From positions 186,001 to 250,000 of the forward strand of contig JANRIG010000009.1 in the NCBI GenBank assembly GCA_033765235.1: 64,000 nucleotides of DNA, in the 5' to 3' direction. Positions 44,128-52,862 of this stretch are shown piece by piece. The translations under genes and the position numbers were made by a program. A model generated the notes under the pieces. The model was not told where the DNA came from. It saw only the letters and a list, made by a program, of their open reading frames with translations, and did not search any database. Origin of the DNA: JANRIG01 sp033765235. Its GTDB lineage: Bacteria; Bacteroidota; Bacteroidia; Cytophagales; UBA9547. Every line of letters starts with the position of its first letter. Positions within the stretch are counted from its first letter, which is position 1.

Positions 44128-45894
44128 ATGTGGAAATTTATAAAAATGACAGCTGCCATGTTTTTGGCATTAGTATTATTTGTAACTATAGGTATATTGG
44201 TAGTAGCCGGCATAGTGGGCGCAGCCACCCAAGGCAGTACAGTGACCATAGAAGACAACTCTGTACTACACATATTGCTCAACCAACCTATTTATGAAAA
44301 AGAGGAAGAAAACCCACTATCTGAGATAGATGTACCCTTTAACAACCAGCGTAGTGGACATGGGCTTATAGAACTTAAAAACAATATCAACAAAGCATCA
44401 AAAGACCCTAAAATAAAAGGTATATATATCAATGTGCGTGAGATAGATGCGGGTCTTGCCATAGTAGAAGAGCTCAGAAATGCCATATTGGAATTTAAAA
44501 AATCAAAAAAATTTGTATATGCATATTCTGAAACATTCTCCGAAAAATCTTACTATTTGGTATCAGCTTGCGACAAGATATACTTAAACCCTGTAGGCCT
44601 CATAGAGTTTAACGGGTTGCAATACAGCAGCCTATTCATCAAAGGTGCCTTGGACAAGCTGGAGGTACAGCCTCAAGTATTCAAAGCGGGCAACTATAAA
44701 AGTGCTGTAGAGCCGTTTTTGCGCGACAATATGAGCGAATACAGCAGACAGCAGAGTTTAGCTTTTATTCAATCTATAAACAATTATTATTTGACAAATG
44801 TGGCAAAAGCGCGCAAAATACCTGTAGAAAGAGCCAAGATAATACAAGACAGTATGCTGGTGCGCAATGCAGACGACGCACTAAAGTATAAATTGGTAGA
44901 TAAACTATGCTACTATGACGAGGTGTATGAATTATTGAAAATAAAATGTGGCAAAAAGGCTGATGAAAAATTGACCTTGGTATCCTACAAAAAATACAAG
45001 CAATATGCTGCCCCTGAAGAGCAAAAAAAAGAAAGTGAAAATAAAATAGCCGTGATTGTGGCAGAGGGAGATATAAATGTAGGCAAAAGTGATGACGAAA
45101 CCATAGGCTCCGACGATATGTCTGAAGACATACGCAAAGCACGTACAGATGATAAAGTAAAAGCTATAGTGCTCCGTATAAACTCGCCGGGGGGCAGTGC
45201 CTTGGCCAGCGATGTAATGTGGCGCGAGGTAGTACTGGCAGCCAAAAAGAAACCCATTATAGCATCTATGAGCGATGTGGCAGCCTCCGGAGGTTATTAT
45301 TTGGCAATGGGGTGCACTAAAATAGTAGCACAGCCAAACTCCATTACCGGCTCGATAGGAGTATTTGGACTATTTTTTAATGTAAAAAATTTTTTTAAAA
45401 ACAAACTCGGTGTCACCTATGACGGGGTGAAGACGGGGCACTTTTCAGATGTAGGCTCAGCTATGCGCGAACCTACCGAATACGAAAAAAAGGCCATACA
45501 ATCAGAAGTAGACATCACTTACGACATATTTGTGACCAAAGCTGCCAAAGGGCGTAAAAAGTCTAAAGATGAGCTATATGCACTAGCCTCAGGCAGGATT
45601 TACAGTGGAATTGACGCCAAAGCCAATGGACTGGTAGATGACTTAGGCGGGCTTGACAAAGCAGTGGCTTTGGCTGCCAAAGCTGCTAAGCTGGGCACAG
45701 ATTATGAGATTAATTATTCTACAGGTAAAAAAGATTTTTTTGAAAAAATAATGGAGACATTGTCGGCAAGGATGCATACATCGGGCATGGAAATGATGCC
45801 TGCCGAGCTAATCAACCCTGTAAAACATGTACTAAAACTAAAGCAAATGGAAGGTATACAAGCCAGAGCACCTTTTGAGATGGTGGTGGAGTGA
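44128..45894 (+). CDS. sppA: Signal peptide peptidase SppA, 67K type
   Basis: A 588-residue membrane-anchored protease of the long, tandem-domain SppA form. An N-terminal TM helix covers about 8-30 (FLALVLFVTIGILVVAGIVG). The first peptidase-fold domain supplies the catalytic Lys in VFKAGNYKSAVEPFLR. The second supplies the nucleophilic Ser in SMSDVAASGGYYLAMGC, preceded by LRINSPGGSALASD, with GSIGVFGLFFNV after it. SppA degrades leftover signal peptides in the membrane. It has a good promoter just upstream and appears to be a single-gene unit, with a convergent coiled-coil gene next. Confidence 0.93.
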   Translation: MWKFIKMTAAMFLALVLFVTIGILVVAGIVGAATQGSTVTIEDNSVLHILLNQPIYEKEEENPLSEIDVPFNNQRSGHGLIELKNNINKASKDPKIKGIYINVREIDAGLAIVEELRNAILEFKKSKKFVYAYSETFSEKSYYLVSACDKIYLNPVGLIEFNGLQYSSLFIKGALDKLEVQPQVFKAGNYKSAVEPFLRDNMSEYSRQQSLAFIQSINNYYLTNVAKARKIPVERAKIIQDSMLVRNADDALKYKLVDKLCYYDEVYELLKIKCGKKADEKLTLVSYKKYKQYAAPEEQKKESENKIAVIVAEGDINVGKSDDETIGSDDMSEDIRKARTDDKVKAIVLRINSPGGSALASDVMWREVVLAAKKKPIIASMSDVAASGGYYLAMGCTKIVAQPNSITGSIGVFGLFFNVKNFFKNKLGVTYDGVKTGHFSDVGSAMREPTEYEKKAIQSEVDITYDIFVTKAAKGRKKSKDELYALASGRIYSGIDAKANGLVDDLGGLDKAVALAAKAAKLGTDYEINYSTGKKDFFEKIMETLSARMHTSGMEMMPAELINPVKHVLKLKQMEGIQARAPFEMVVE

Positions 45895-45982
45895 TAAAAG
45901 TAGAATATAAATTATGTAGTAGCTATGATGGCTCAAGATATATGGGTCACTCACCAAGATGCTATTGACAGATGTGCGTATA

Positions 45983-46414
45983 TTATTTTATCAATGCTTT
46001 TATTAATTCGACAAATGTAGGATTAGATGTGCCAATAAATACGATATTAATACCAATTACAGCAAATATAAGATATTTTAATATTTTAAATTCTGCCCTC
46101 ATTTCAGCCTTAAATTCATTCAATTCTGCACGTACTTCTTTGATTTCTGCTCGCACTTCTTTGATTTCTGCTCGCACTTCTCTAATGTCAGATTTTAGGT
46201 CGGCTTTGGTAGCCAAAAGTTCTTGTTTGGTGGCCAGCTCTTTTGACAGCTCATCTTTTAGTTCAAGTTTTTTTACTAATGTTTCTTTTACTACCTCTTG
46301 TTGCAGGTTTTGTAAGGAGCTATCATATACTTCAAAATATTCTTTGGCCAAAGCTTCTCCATGTAGGTCTTTAAATTTTACAAAAAGTTGTAATGGGATA
46401 GAAATATTAGTCAT
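45983..46414 (-). CDS. Small coiled-coil protein with C-terminal membrane anchor
   Basis: A 143-residue protein without a signal peptide. Residues about 40-110 form a charged coiled coil in which the heptad EVRAEIK is repeated (IREVRAEIKEVRAEIKEVRA), followed by ELNEFKAEMRAEFKILK. One transmembrane helix follows at about 114-132 (YLIFAVIGINIVFIG). This architecture resembles DUF1640/CCDC90-type proteins, but function is unknown. The heptads are reflected in the DNA as 21-bp tandem repeats at 46134-46175. It is transcribed away from the alpha/beta hydrolase gene across a region with a long inverted repeat. Confidence 0.7.
   Translation of the reverse strand: MTNISIPLQLFVKFKDLHGEALAKEYFEVYDSSLQNLQQEVVKETLVKKLELKDELSKELATKQELLATKADLKSDIREVRAEIKEVRAEIKEVRAELNEFKAEMRAEFKILKYLIFAVIGINIVFIGTSNPTFVELIKALIK
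46134..46175. repeat. Two exact 21-bp tandem repeats within the coiled-coil gene
   Basis: The unit ACTTCTTTGATTTCTGCTCG plus a final C occurs exactly at 46134-46154 and 46155-46175, with a diverged third copy to about 46196. It encodes the heptad EVRAEIK on the minus strand, so it is a coding repeat that could change length by slippage without shifting frame. Confidence 0.85.
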
Positions 46415-46438
46415 AATACAAAGGTAATAAATTATTAT

Positions 46439-46477
46439 TCAGTAGGTGATATATTTAGCCAAAATATCACCTACTGA
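46439..46477. promoter_or_regulatory. 14-bp perfect inverted repeat in a divergent intergenic region
   Basis: TCAGTAGGTGATAT (46439-46452) and its exact reverse complement (46464-46477) are separated by an 11-nt spacer. It lies between the divergent starts at 46414 (minus) and 46623 (plus), so it cannot be an ordinary terminator for either gene, and no T-run follows on either side. It may be an operator, a cruciform-forming site or the relic of a small mobile element. Confidence 0.5.
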
Positions 46478-46596
46478 TATGACTATGCTGAGTGAGCCGG
46501 CAACTCTAAAATGTGTCTGTTGCAAGAATAGACATGTAGATTTGTATATACATTTACTTAACCATAACTTGATATTATCATACCATATACAATGAT

Positions 46597-46604
46597 TATC
46601 TTTG
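46597..46604 (+). promoter_or_regulatory. -7 element TATCTTTG before the alpha/beta hydrolase
   Basis: TATCTTTG fits TAnnTTTG and ends 18 bp before the ATG at 46623, which supports that start over the TTG at 46602 that falls inside the element. No -33 TTTG is seen. Confidence 0.5.
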
Positions 46605-46622
46605 TGTCTCGTTAAGGTTATT

Positions 46623-47486
46623 ATGAAAAAGTTGCGTTATACACACATAGGGTTTGTATTGCTCATAGGAGTCATTTTTTTATTAGTATGGACATCGTGT
46701 TTTCGCAAATATACCATGAACGACAGCGAAATAGCCACTCACTATGCTCACAAAACCAATAAACCTCAATTTTTTACCCATATATATAAAAAGTATGCCT
46801 TACACTATGCCTCCATAGGTGCAGATACGCTACCACTATTGCTGCTCATACATGGAGCCCCGGGTGCATGGTACAGTTATATGCATCTGATTGATGATAC
46901 TTTATTACAAAAAAAATTTAAAATCATTTCTATAGACAGACCCGGCTATGGTAAGTCGGGGTATGGCAAGTCGGTAACATCCATAGAAATGCAGGCACTC
47001 ATCATATCTGCACTGATAGACCTACATCCGTGCCACCTGCCTATCTATATAATGGGGCGCTCGTACGGGGCACCTATAGCTGCTCAGCTTGCACTCATGC
47101 ATCAAGACAGGCTCAAGGGTCTGTATCTGCTCAGTGGTGCACTGGATCCTGAAAAGGAAAAATTTTGGTGGTTTTCAGATTTTGGGAAATGGGCAGTGAT
47201 AAGGTGGCTGCTTCCTCGGGCACTTAATGTAGCCACAGATGAAAAATTTGCACACATTAAGGAGCTAAAAATACTATCGAGCAAGCTAAAGTACTTACAT
47301 GCGCCCACTTGTGTAATGTATGGTGGCAGAGACTATATAGTAGATACTGCCAATTATTCTTATGTCAAAAAAATGCTATCAAATGCCCCTGCAAGATATT
47401 ATTTTTTACCGGAAGTTGGGCACTTAGTCTCTAATGAGCGCCCTGAGCTGGTACGCAAGGAGATATTGAAAGATTTGGGTAATTGA
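46623..47486 (+). CDS. Alpha/beta-fold hydrolase, membrane-anchored or lipoprotein
   Basis: A 287-residue hydrolase. The N-terminus MKKLRYTHIGFVLLIGVIFL followed by LVWTSC is a signal or anchor segment with a possible lipobox Cys. The alpha/beta hydrolase core shows the oxyanion segment LLIHGAPGAWYSYM, SIDRPGYGKSG, the nucleophile elbow MGRSYGAPIA, the acid in YGGRDYIVDT and the catalytic His in PEVGHLVSNERP. All triad residues are present. Substrate unknown. I use the ATG at 46623, because the longer frame starting at 46602 begins within the predicted promoter. The gene converges with the DUF4175 gene. Confidence 0.82.
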   Translation: MKKLRYTHIGFVLLIGVIFLLVWTSCFRKYTMNDSEIATHYAHKTNKPQFFTHIYKKYALHYASIGADTLPLLLLIHGAPGAWYSYMHLIDDTLLQKKFKIISIDRPGYGKSGYGKSVTSIEMQALIISALIDLHPCHLPIYIMGRSYGAPIAAQLALMHQDRLKGLYLLSGALDPEKEKFWWFSDFGKWAVIRWLLPRALNVATDEKFAHIKELKILSSKLKYLHAPTCVMYGGRDYIVDTANYSYVKKMLSNAPARYYFLPEVGHLVSNERPELVRKEILKDLGN

Positions 47487-47608
47487 AATTTTTATTTTCA
47501 CATTTCAGTCAGTAAGACATAAGACGAAATGAAAGTCAAATGCCGGCTGGAAGCCTTGAAATATGGGTCACTTGCGAATACGCGAGCGACTAATGGGGAG
47601 CCAAAAAA

Positions 47609-50600
47609 TCATTTGCTCATAAAATATTCGTTTACTTCTTTTTTGTAATAGGGGTTTAGGCTCGGGGGTATGGTTTTGAGGAGCTCTACTTGTTTTTCTT
47701 TTTCTTTGAGATATTGCTCAAAGGATGCAGGTATTTTTTGTGCCTTGTCTTTGGCTTGCTCAGCCTCGCGCTCATCTTTGAGTTCGCGCTCACGCTGTGC
47801 TTTTTCATGCTCTAAGAGTCTGCTGAGTATGTCTTGTTGCCTGTTGAGCATTTCTTGGGTAAGTTGTTTATTTACAAGGTCTTTTTCTGTTTGTTCCATT
47901 TCTTTTTTGAGTTGTTCAAGAGATTTGTCGCCATTGCCTTCTCCTCCTGGTTTATCGCTTTTGCCTTTGCCGCCACCATCATTATCGCCATCGAGCGACT
48001 GGCGTATGCGCTCTTGGTCGCGTGCCATTTTAGATAGCTGTTCTGAAAGTTTGCGCCCACTCATCCCACTTTTTTTGAGTTGCTCAATTTTGTTGTTTAG
48101 GCTTTTTTGCAATTGGCTCATAGAGGGATTGCCGGAGTTGCACTGTTTTTTCTTTTTGCCGGGCATGCCGCCGCCGCCTTGTTTCGATTTCATGTCCATA
48201 GACTGGTCTTGCATCTGTTGCAGCACATCGCTGAGCAGCAGTGCAAGGTTGTTCATAGAGGTCATGGCAAATTGCTGCTTGCCTGCCGCCATATCTGCTC
48301 GGCGGGCTTTGATAGCATTGGTACTCTGGTTCATATAATCTTTCATGTCTTCCATTTCTTTTTTTACGAATGACTGTATCTGAAACACTCTTTTGGAAAG
48401 GGCATACAGACTGTCTTCTATGATTTTGCTGTCGTCTTTGAGTTTGAGTTGCTTTTGAGACAGTGTGATATATCTTGGGTCGAGTTGGTTTACTTTTTTG
48501 AACTCTTTCATGAGGTCTTCTTGGTCGTAGCTGAGGGTGATGAGGTTTTCTAATATTTGCCTCAAGTCTTCCATATTTTCTTCTACTTGGCTGTCTTGCA
48601 TTTTTTGTTGCATCTTTTCCATTTTTTCTTGCAATTTTTTCATTTTATCAGCTGCCTTTTTTTGCGATTTTTCAGCTTTACTTTTGTCATTATTTTCGAG
48701 TGACTTGCTGCTGTTTTGTTGCTCTTCTTTCACGTTTTTTTGTTCTTCTGAGGTATTCTCGAGTTCATTTTTATTTTCTAAATCTTCATTGAGCTGCTCC
48801 ATTTCTTGTATTTGGTTTTGCACATCTTCAAATTCTTTGTTGAGCATGTCTTGTTCTTTTTTCAAGTCTTCTGATTTAGCTTCTTTATCGTTGTTTTTGT
48901 CTGCTTGCTGCTCTTGCTTTTGAGCCAAATCTTTAAGGTTTTGGGATATTTGCTCCATTTTGTTTTCGAGCTTTAGTTGTTTAAACATTTCTAATGCCCG
49001 GTCAAGCTCTTTTTCTATAGACTCTTCTTTGTCTTTGATTTTTTCGAGGAGGTCTTTCATTTCATTTTCTTTCCCTTTTTCTTGCAATAGTTTGTTGAGT
49101 TCATCGTACATTTTTTTGGTTTCTTCGTCCAGTATTTCATTCATGAGTTGCTGAAGCATTTTAGATTTTTCGGCAATACGCTCATCTGTTTTGTCAAATC
49201 GGTCTTGTTTTTTAAGCATTTCATCATGTTTTTCCTTAAGTTGCTCTATTTCTTTTTGTAGATTTTCATGTTTATTAATAATGTCTTCAAGCGATTTGCG
49301 GTCTTGCCAGTCAAATGTGCGTTTGCTTTTGAGCTTATCTTCAAGTTTTTTTATTTCATTTTTTATTTGTTCGGCCTGTGTGTGGGTGGCAGATATTTGT
49401 TTTTCGGCACCTGCAGTAGATTCATTGATTAGTTGCTCTATTTCTTTTTGGGTAGGCATTTTTAGCTCATAGATTTCGCTTTTGGTCATTTTTGGGCCAT
49501 GCACCCCGTCATTGTCATAAAGTGCTATATAGTATTCCAACTGTTGCCCGGCAGGTATTTTGAGGGTGTCTATTTCCCAACGGTAATAAAAGTTGCTGTT
49601 TTGTACATGGTTGTATGTTTGCAATGGTATTTCATGATACTGGTCATTATTGTTTATTTTGTAAAATAAACTTAATTTTGTAATGCCATAATCGTCTGAA
49701 AGTGAGCCTCCAAGTACTATATATCTGAATATACTTGTATCTTTGAAATGGTCTATGTTTAATTTAGGATATTCATCCGGAATGATGCTTACGGTGTATT
49801 CTATTTTTTCTTTATTTGCGGCAGCATGGTTGTACAACTTAAAAGCATAGCCGAACGATGCCATGGCTTTGGTGTTAAACTCAAAGCTCCCGTTCATTTT
49901 TTTTGATGCTTTGACAGAGTCTGACATTGGAGTCAATACCACGGTTATTTCTTTGCAATCATCTGCTTGCATATTCCAATTTATACGAGTGCCTTCGGGT
50001 ACTATCAGGTTGCCTGCATTGCTTAGGGTTTCATTTTTCTTGCCAAGGTATTTGGGGTAGTCAAGGGTTACCTGAAAAAAGTTTAACGAAGGGCGAGCAA
50101 ATACTGTCAGATTATGGGTGGAAGACAAAAATCCGGAGGCTTCAAAATAAAATGGTATATCTTTGGTAATGTTTTTGAAAATAAAGGTGTAAGTATTGTC
50201 GCCGACTGCATCCATTTTGCGCTTTAGCCCTTGAAAGTTGATATAGCAGTCTTCAGGCAGGCTTTTGCCCTCAAGCCTAATTTTTATTTCAAAGTCTTCG
50301 TTTCCAAGGCATTGCAAGTTTTTATTAACAATATTAAAAGTAAATGGCGGTGGTGGTGTAAATCTGCGGTGATATTGCATGATACGAGAGGTGCTCTCGG
50401 TGAATAGCTCAGGGATAAAGGCAAATATTAATGCGCATGTAAGTACAGGCGGAATGATGTATTTCAGATATTTCCTATTTTCGCTCAACTTTATGCCTGA
50501 GTCAAATTTATATACAGACAGCTGTTTTGTTTTTTGGGCAATACTTGCTTGTAACAGTGTGTTTTGGTCATGGTTTATTTTGGATAGTTGCAATGTATTG

Positions 50601-50920
50601 AGCAGTTTATCTTTGATGTCGGGGAATAATGCTCCTATCTGTGCCGCCGCTTGCTCATCTGTAAGTTGATTGCCTGCAGATATATATTTGTATATTGGTA
50701 TAAGTATCCATATGGCAAACAGATATACAAACAAAGACACAAAGGTGAATAATAAAAATGCCCTCAGAGGCTGGCTCAGGTAAGAATAAAATTCTATACT
50801 CGTAAATAATAAATAGGTAAAGGTGATAATAGCAAAAAACAGTATGGCTCCTTTAATGAGCTTATTAAGATAATATTTTCTTTTGTAATTGGCTAAGCCT
50901 GTTAATACATCTTGTATCAT
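47609..50920 (-). CDS. DUF4175-family membrane protein with long coiled coil
   Basis: About 1103 residues. Two N-terminal membrane helices (GAILFFAIITFTYLLFTSIE; AFLLFTFVSLFVYLFAIWIL) and a third at about 150-170. A beta-rich periplasm-like domain covers about 190-510 (FNIVNKNLQCLGNEDFEIKI ... YYIALYDNDGVHG). A very long Glu/Lys/Gln-rich coiled coil spans about 530-860, and a Gly/Met-rich, charged tail carries KQGGGGMPGKKKKQCNSGNP. This is the Bacteroidota DUF4175 architecture; the molecular role is not established. I prefer ATG at 50920 (MIQDVLTGLANYK) to the TTG at 50947. The coiled coil makes the opposite strand look like Ser/Cys-rich open frames, which are not genes. Confidence 0.85.
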   Translation of the reverse strand: MIQDVLTGLANYKRKYYLNKLIKGAILFFAIITFTYLLFTSIEFYSYLSQPLRAFLLFTFVSLFVYLFAIWILIPIYKYISAGNQLTDEQAAAQIGALFPDIKDKLLNTLQLSKINHDQNTLLQASIAQKTKQLSVYKFDSGIKLSENRKYLKYIIPPVLTCALIFAFIPELFTESTSRIMQYHRRFTPPPPFTFNIVNKNLQCLGNEDFEIKIRLEGKSLPEDCYINFQGLKRKMDAVGDNTYTFIFKNITKDIPFYFEASGFLSSTHNLTVFARPSLNFFQVTLDYPKYLGKKNETLSNAGNLIVPEGTRINWNMQADDCKEITVVLTPMSDSVKASKKMNGSFEFNTKAMASFGYAFKLYNHAAANKEKIEYTVSIIPDEYPKLNIDHFKDTSIFRYIVLGGSLSDDYGITKLSLFYKINNNDQYHEIPLQTYNHVQNSNFYYRWEIDTLKIPAGQQLEYYIALYDNDGVHGPKMTKSEIYELKMPTQKEIEQLINESTAGAEKQISATHTQAEQIKNEIKKLEDKLKSKRTFDWQDRKSLEDIINKHENLQKEIEQLKEKHDEMLKKQDRFDKTDERIAEKSKMLQQLMNEILDEETKKMYDELNKLLQEKGKENEMKDLLEKIKDKEESIEKELDRALEMFKQLKLENKMEQISQNLKDLAQKQEQQADKNNDKEAKSEDLKKEQDMLNKEFEDVQNQIQEMEQLNEDLENKNELENTSEEQKNVKEEQQNSSKSLENNDKSKAEKSQKKAADKMKKLQEKMEKMQQKMQDSQVEENMEDLRQILENLITLSYDQEDLMKEFKKVNQLDPRYITLSQKQLKLKDDSKIIEDSLYALSKRVFQIQSFVKKEMEDMKDYMNQSTNAIKARRADMAAGKQQFAMTSMNNLALLLSDVLQQMQDQSMDMKSKQGGGGMPGKKKKQCNSGNPSMSQLQKSLNNKIEQLKKSGMSGRKLSEQLSKMARDQERIRQSLDGDNDGGGKGKSDKPGGEGNGDKSLEQLKKEMEQTEKDLVNKQLTQEMLNRQQDILSRLLEHEKAQRERELKDEREAEQAKDKAQKIPASFEQYLKEKEKQVELLKTIPPSLNPYYKKEVNEYFMSK

Positions 50921-50982
50921 GCGTATATTGACACCATTGTTGAGCAAAAATCCATTAATAATATAAATTTACAAAAACTTTA

Positions 50983-50990
50983 TAGCTTTG
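50983..50990 (+). promoter_or_regulatory. Possible -7 element for fabG
   Basis: TAGCTTTG matches TAnnTTTG, 71 bp before the fabG ATG, which would give a leader of about 65 nt. No TTTG at -33. Confidence 0.33.
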
Positions 50991-51061
50991 CATGTAATAT
51001 TAAACAAAAATAACTGCGTATAAATTCATTCAGTGTTAATAATACAATTTTATATTTATTC

Positions 51062-51808
51062 ATGAAAATATTAAATTCAAAAACAGCTGTAATCACAGGA
51101 GCATCCAAAGGTATAGGTCATGCATTGGCGCATGAGTTTGCCAAAAGTGGTGCAAATGTGGCATTTACATACCTGTCAAGTGTAGAAAAAGGACAAGCAT
51201 TAGAAAAAGAACTTATGCAATACGGGGTAAAAGCCAAAGGCTACCGCAGCGATGCATCGGAGGCTGCCGCTGCCGAAGAGCTCATCAATGAGGTGAGCAA
51301 AGAATTTGGCGAAATACACATATTGGTAAACAATGCAGGCATTACTAAAGATGGGCTGCTTATGCGAATGACTGAGGCACAGTGGGACGAGGTGATAAAA
51401 GTGAACCTGAAATCTGTATTTAACCTTACCAAAGCATGTATCAAAATAATGATGAAGCAAAAACACGGCTCCATCATCAATATGACCTCGGTAGTAGGCA
51501 TCAAAGGCAATGCAGGACAAGCAAACTATGCGGCATCAAAGGCTGGCATCATAGGGTTTACCAAGTCTGTAGCACTTGAAATGGGCTCGCGAAATATACG
51601 CTGCAATGCAGTAGCCCCGGGCTTTATAGAGACCGAGATGACAGAAGTGCTTGACCCTAAGGTAAAAGAAGAGTGGACGGCAGCCATACCACTTAGAAGG
51701 GCAGGGCAAACCAAAGATGTAGCTGATGCTTGTATATTCTTGGCTTCTGACATGTCTGCCTACATTACTGGGCAGGTGCTACAGGTAGATGGTGGTATGC
51801 TTACTTAG
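51062..51808 (+). CDS. fabG: 3-oxoacyl-ACP reductase FabG
   Basis: A 248-residue classical short-chain dehydrogenase. The NADP(H)-binding motif is TGASKGIGHA near the N-terminus, NNAG is in ILVNNAGITKDG, and the catalytic Tyr and Lys are in NYAASKAGIIGFTKS, with the Ser in INMTSVVGIKGNAGQ. The C-terminus RCNAVAPGFIETEMTEVL ... AYITGQVLQVDGGM is typical FabG. It reduces beta-ketoacyl-ACP in fatty-acid elongation. It is a single gene, not next to other fab genes, so a related SDR function is possible but less likely. Confidence 0.9.
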   Translation: MKILNSKTAVITGASKGIGHALAHEFAKSGANVAFTYLSSVEKGQALEKELMQYGVKAKGYRSDASEAAAAEELINEVSKEFGEIHILVNNAGITKDGLLMRMTEAQWDEVIKVNLKSVFNLTKACIKIMMKQKHGSIINMTSVVGIKGNAGQANYAASKAGIIGFTKSVALEMGSRNIRCNAVAPGFIETEMTEVLDPKVKEEWTAAIPLRRAGQTKDVADACIFLASDMSAYITGQVLQVDGGMLT

Positions 51809-51810
51809 TA

Positions 51811-51849
51811 TAAAAAATATATTCCACTGCACCTGCAATGGAATATATT
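51811..51849 (-). terminator. Terminator hairpin between fabG and tRNA-Leu
   Basis: An 11-bp perfect stem, AATATATTCCA (51816-51826) with TGGAATATATT (51839-51849), and a 12-nt loop that can pair further. On the minus strand it is followed by a T-run (TTTTTTATAC), so it should terminate the tRNA-Leu transcript. It may also define the 3' end of convergent fabG. Confidence 0.65.
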
Positions 51850-51860
51850 GGCAAAAAATG

Positions 51861-51942
51861 TACCCGGGAAGGGACTCGAACCCCCACACCTTGCGGCTCT
51901 CGCACCTGAAACGAGCGCGTCTACCAATTTCGCCACCCGGGC
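51861..51942 (-). tRNA. tRNA-Leu (anticodon CAG)
   Basis: An 82-nt class II tRNA on the minus strand. The acceptor GCCCGGG pairs with CCCGGGT (one terminal G-U), with discriminator A. The D-arm GGCGAAATTGGTAGACGC is typical of tRNA-Leu. The anticodon loop TTCAGGT has CAG, at 51906-51908 on the plus strand as CTG. A variable arm and T-loop TTCGAGT are present. CCA is not encoded. It reads CUG codons. Confidence 0.95.
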
Positions 51943-52085
51943 AAGTGGTATTACATCTATGGCTACAGCCATAACAAAGCTCAATACAGAGGTGCAAAGA
52001 TACTGAAAAACAAGGATATTAACACATTGAACCAAAAAGTATTAATAATTATAAAAAGCAAATACAAACCTCAGGCACAGGTGCT

Positions 52086-52862
52086 ATGAACAATAAAATA
52101 TATTTTCTTAAATACCGAATAAGTAAGATACTAAACTATTTCATTTACAAACTATTACCATACCCCTATAAAGAAAAAGGAGGTCAATATTCTATGATAT
52201 TTCCCTCGCGCAACAGAGGTGCAAAAGTGAGTAAGCATTTATTTGATACTGCTCTGGAAGCTATAAAAATAACTCCTGATATTGACCTCTCAGACCTGCA
52301 CCACCGAGCCACCATTGACAACGAATATATAGATGTGTTCCCCGGCGACCATTACAGGCTCTTGGGTGCATTTATGCGAGTGCTCAAGCCCAAAGTGGTG
52401 CTGGAGGTAGGCACATTCAGAGGGGTATCAGCATTGGCTATGCGCAAATATATGCCTCAAGAGGCTGTGCTTCATACTTTTGATATAGTAGAATATCACA
52501 AATACACGGGGCATTATTTCAAACCCGGCGACTTTGAAAATGGCAAATTGGTGCAGCACATATCAGACATAAGCAAGACCGAATATTTTGCAAAATACAA
52601 GGAATTGATAGAAAGTGCAGACTTTATATTTCTTGATGCTGCCAAAGACAAAGTGCAGGAGCGCAGGTTTTTTGAGCATTTTGCACAATGTAAGTTCCAG
52701 CGCAGACCCATTATCATGCTTGACGATATAAAAGTATGGAATATGCTGCGAATATGGGAAGACATACCATATCCAAAGCTGGACATTACCTCATTTGGTC
52801 ACTTCTCAGGCACCGGACTGGTGGATATATGTTATGACAAATATGAGGATGGGTTAGTGTGA
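52086..52862 (+). CDS. Class I SAM-dependent methyltransferase
   Basis: A 258-residue methyltransferase. Motif I is VVLEVGTFRGVSALAMR, followed by LHTFDIVEYHKYTG (motif II acid), ADFIFLDAAKDKVQ and PIIMLDDIKVWNM. This is the Methyltransf_24/O-methyltransferase arrangement seen in CmcI-like and glycan-modifying enzymes. Substrate unknown; the neighbouring genes (a second methyltransferase, FkbM, GT11) suggest surface-glycan modification. Its 3' end overlaps the convergent methyltransferase gene by 9 bp. Confidence 0.78.
   Translation: MNNKIYFLKYRISKILNYFIYKLLPYPYKEKGGQYSMIFPSRNRGAKVSKHLFDTALEAIKITPDIDLSDLHHRATIDNEYIDVFPGDHYRLLGAFMRVLKPKVVLEVGTFRGVSALAMRKYMPQEAVLHTFDIVEYHKYTGHYFKPGDFENGKLVQHISDISKTEYFAKYKELIESADFIFLDAAKDKVQERRFFEHFAQCKFQRRPIIMLDDIKVWNMLRIWEDIPYPKLDITSFGHFSGTGLVDICYDKYEDGLV

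Noticed and set aside
45940..47572. A 12-nt repeat, ATATGGGTCACT, at 45940 and 47561
   Set aside because: Two short copies in AT-rich intergenic DNA can arise by chance and no further similarity flanks them.
47571..47586. Small hairpin CTTGCG AATA CGCGAG between convergent genes as a terminator
   Set aside because: Only a 6-bp stem including a G-T pair and no T-run on either strand.
47670..48923. Long Ser/Cys/Phe-rich open frames on the plus strand opposite the DUF4175 gene
   Set aside because: They mirror the Glu/Lys/Gln-rich coiled coil of the real minus-strand gene; composition is implausible for a protein and no start signal is seen.
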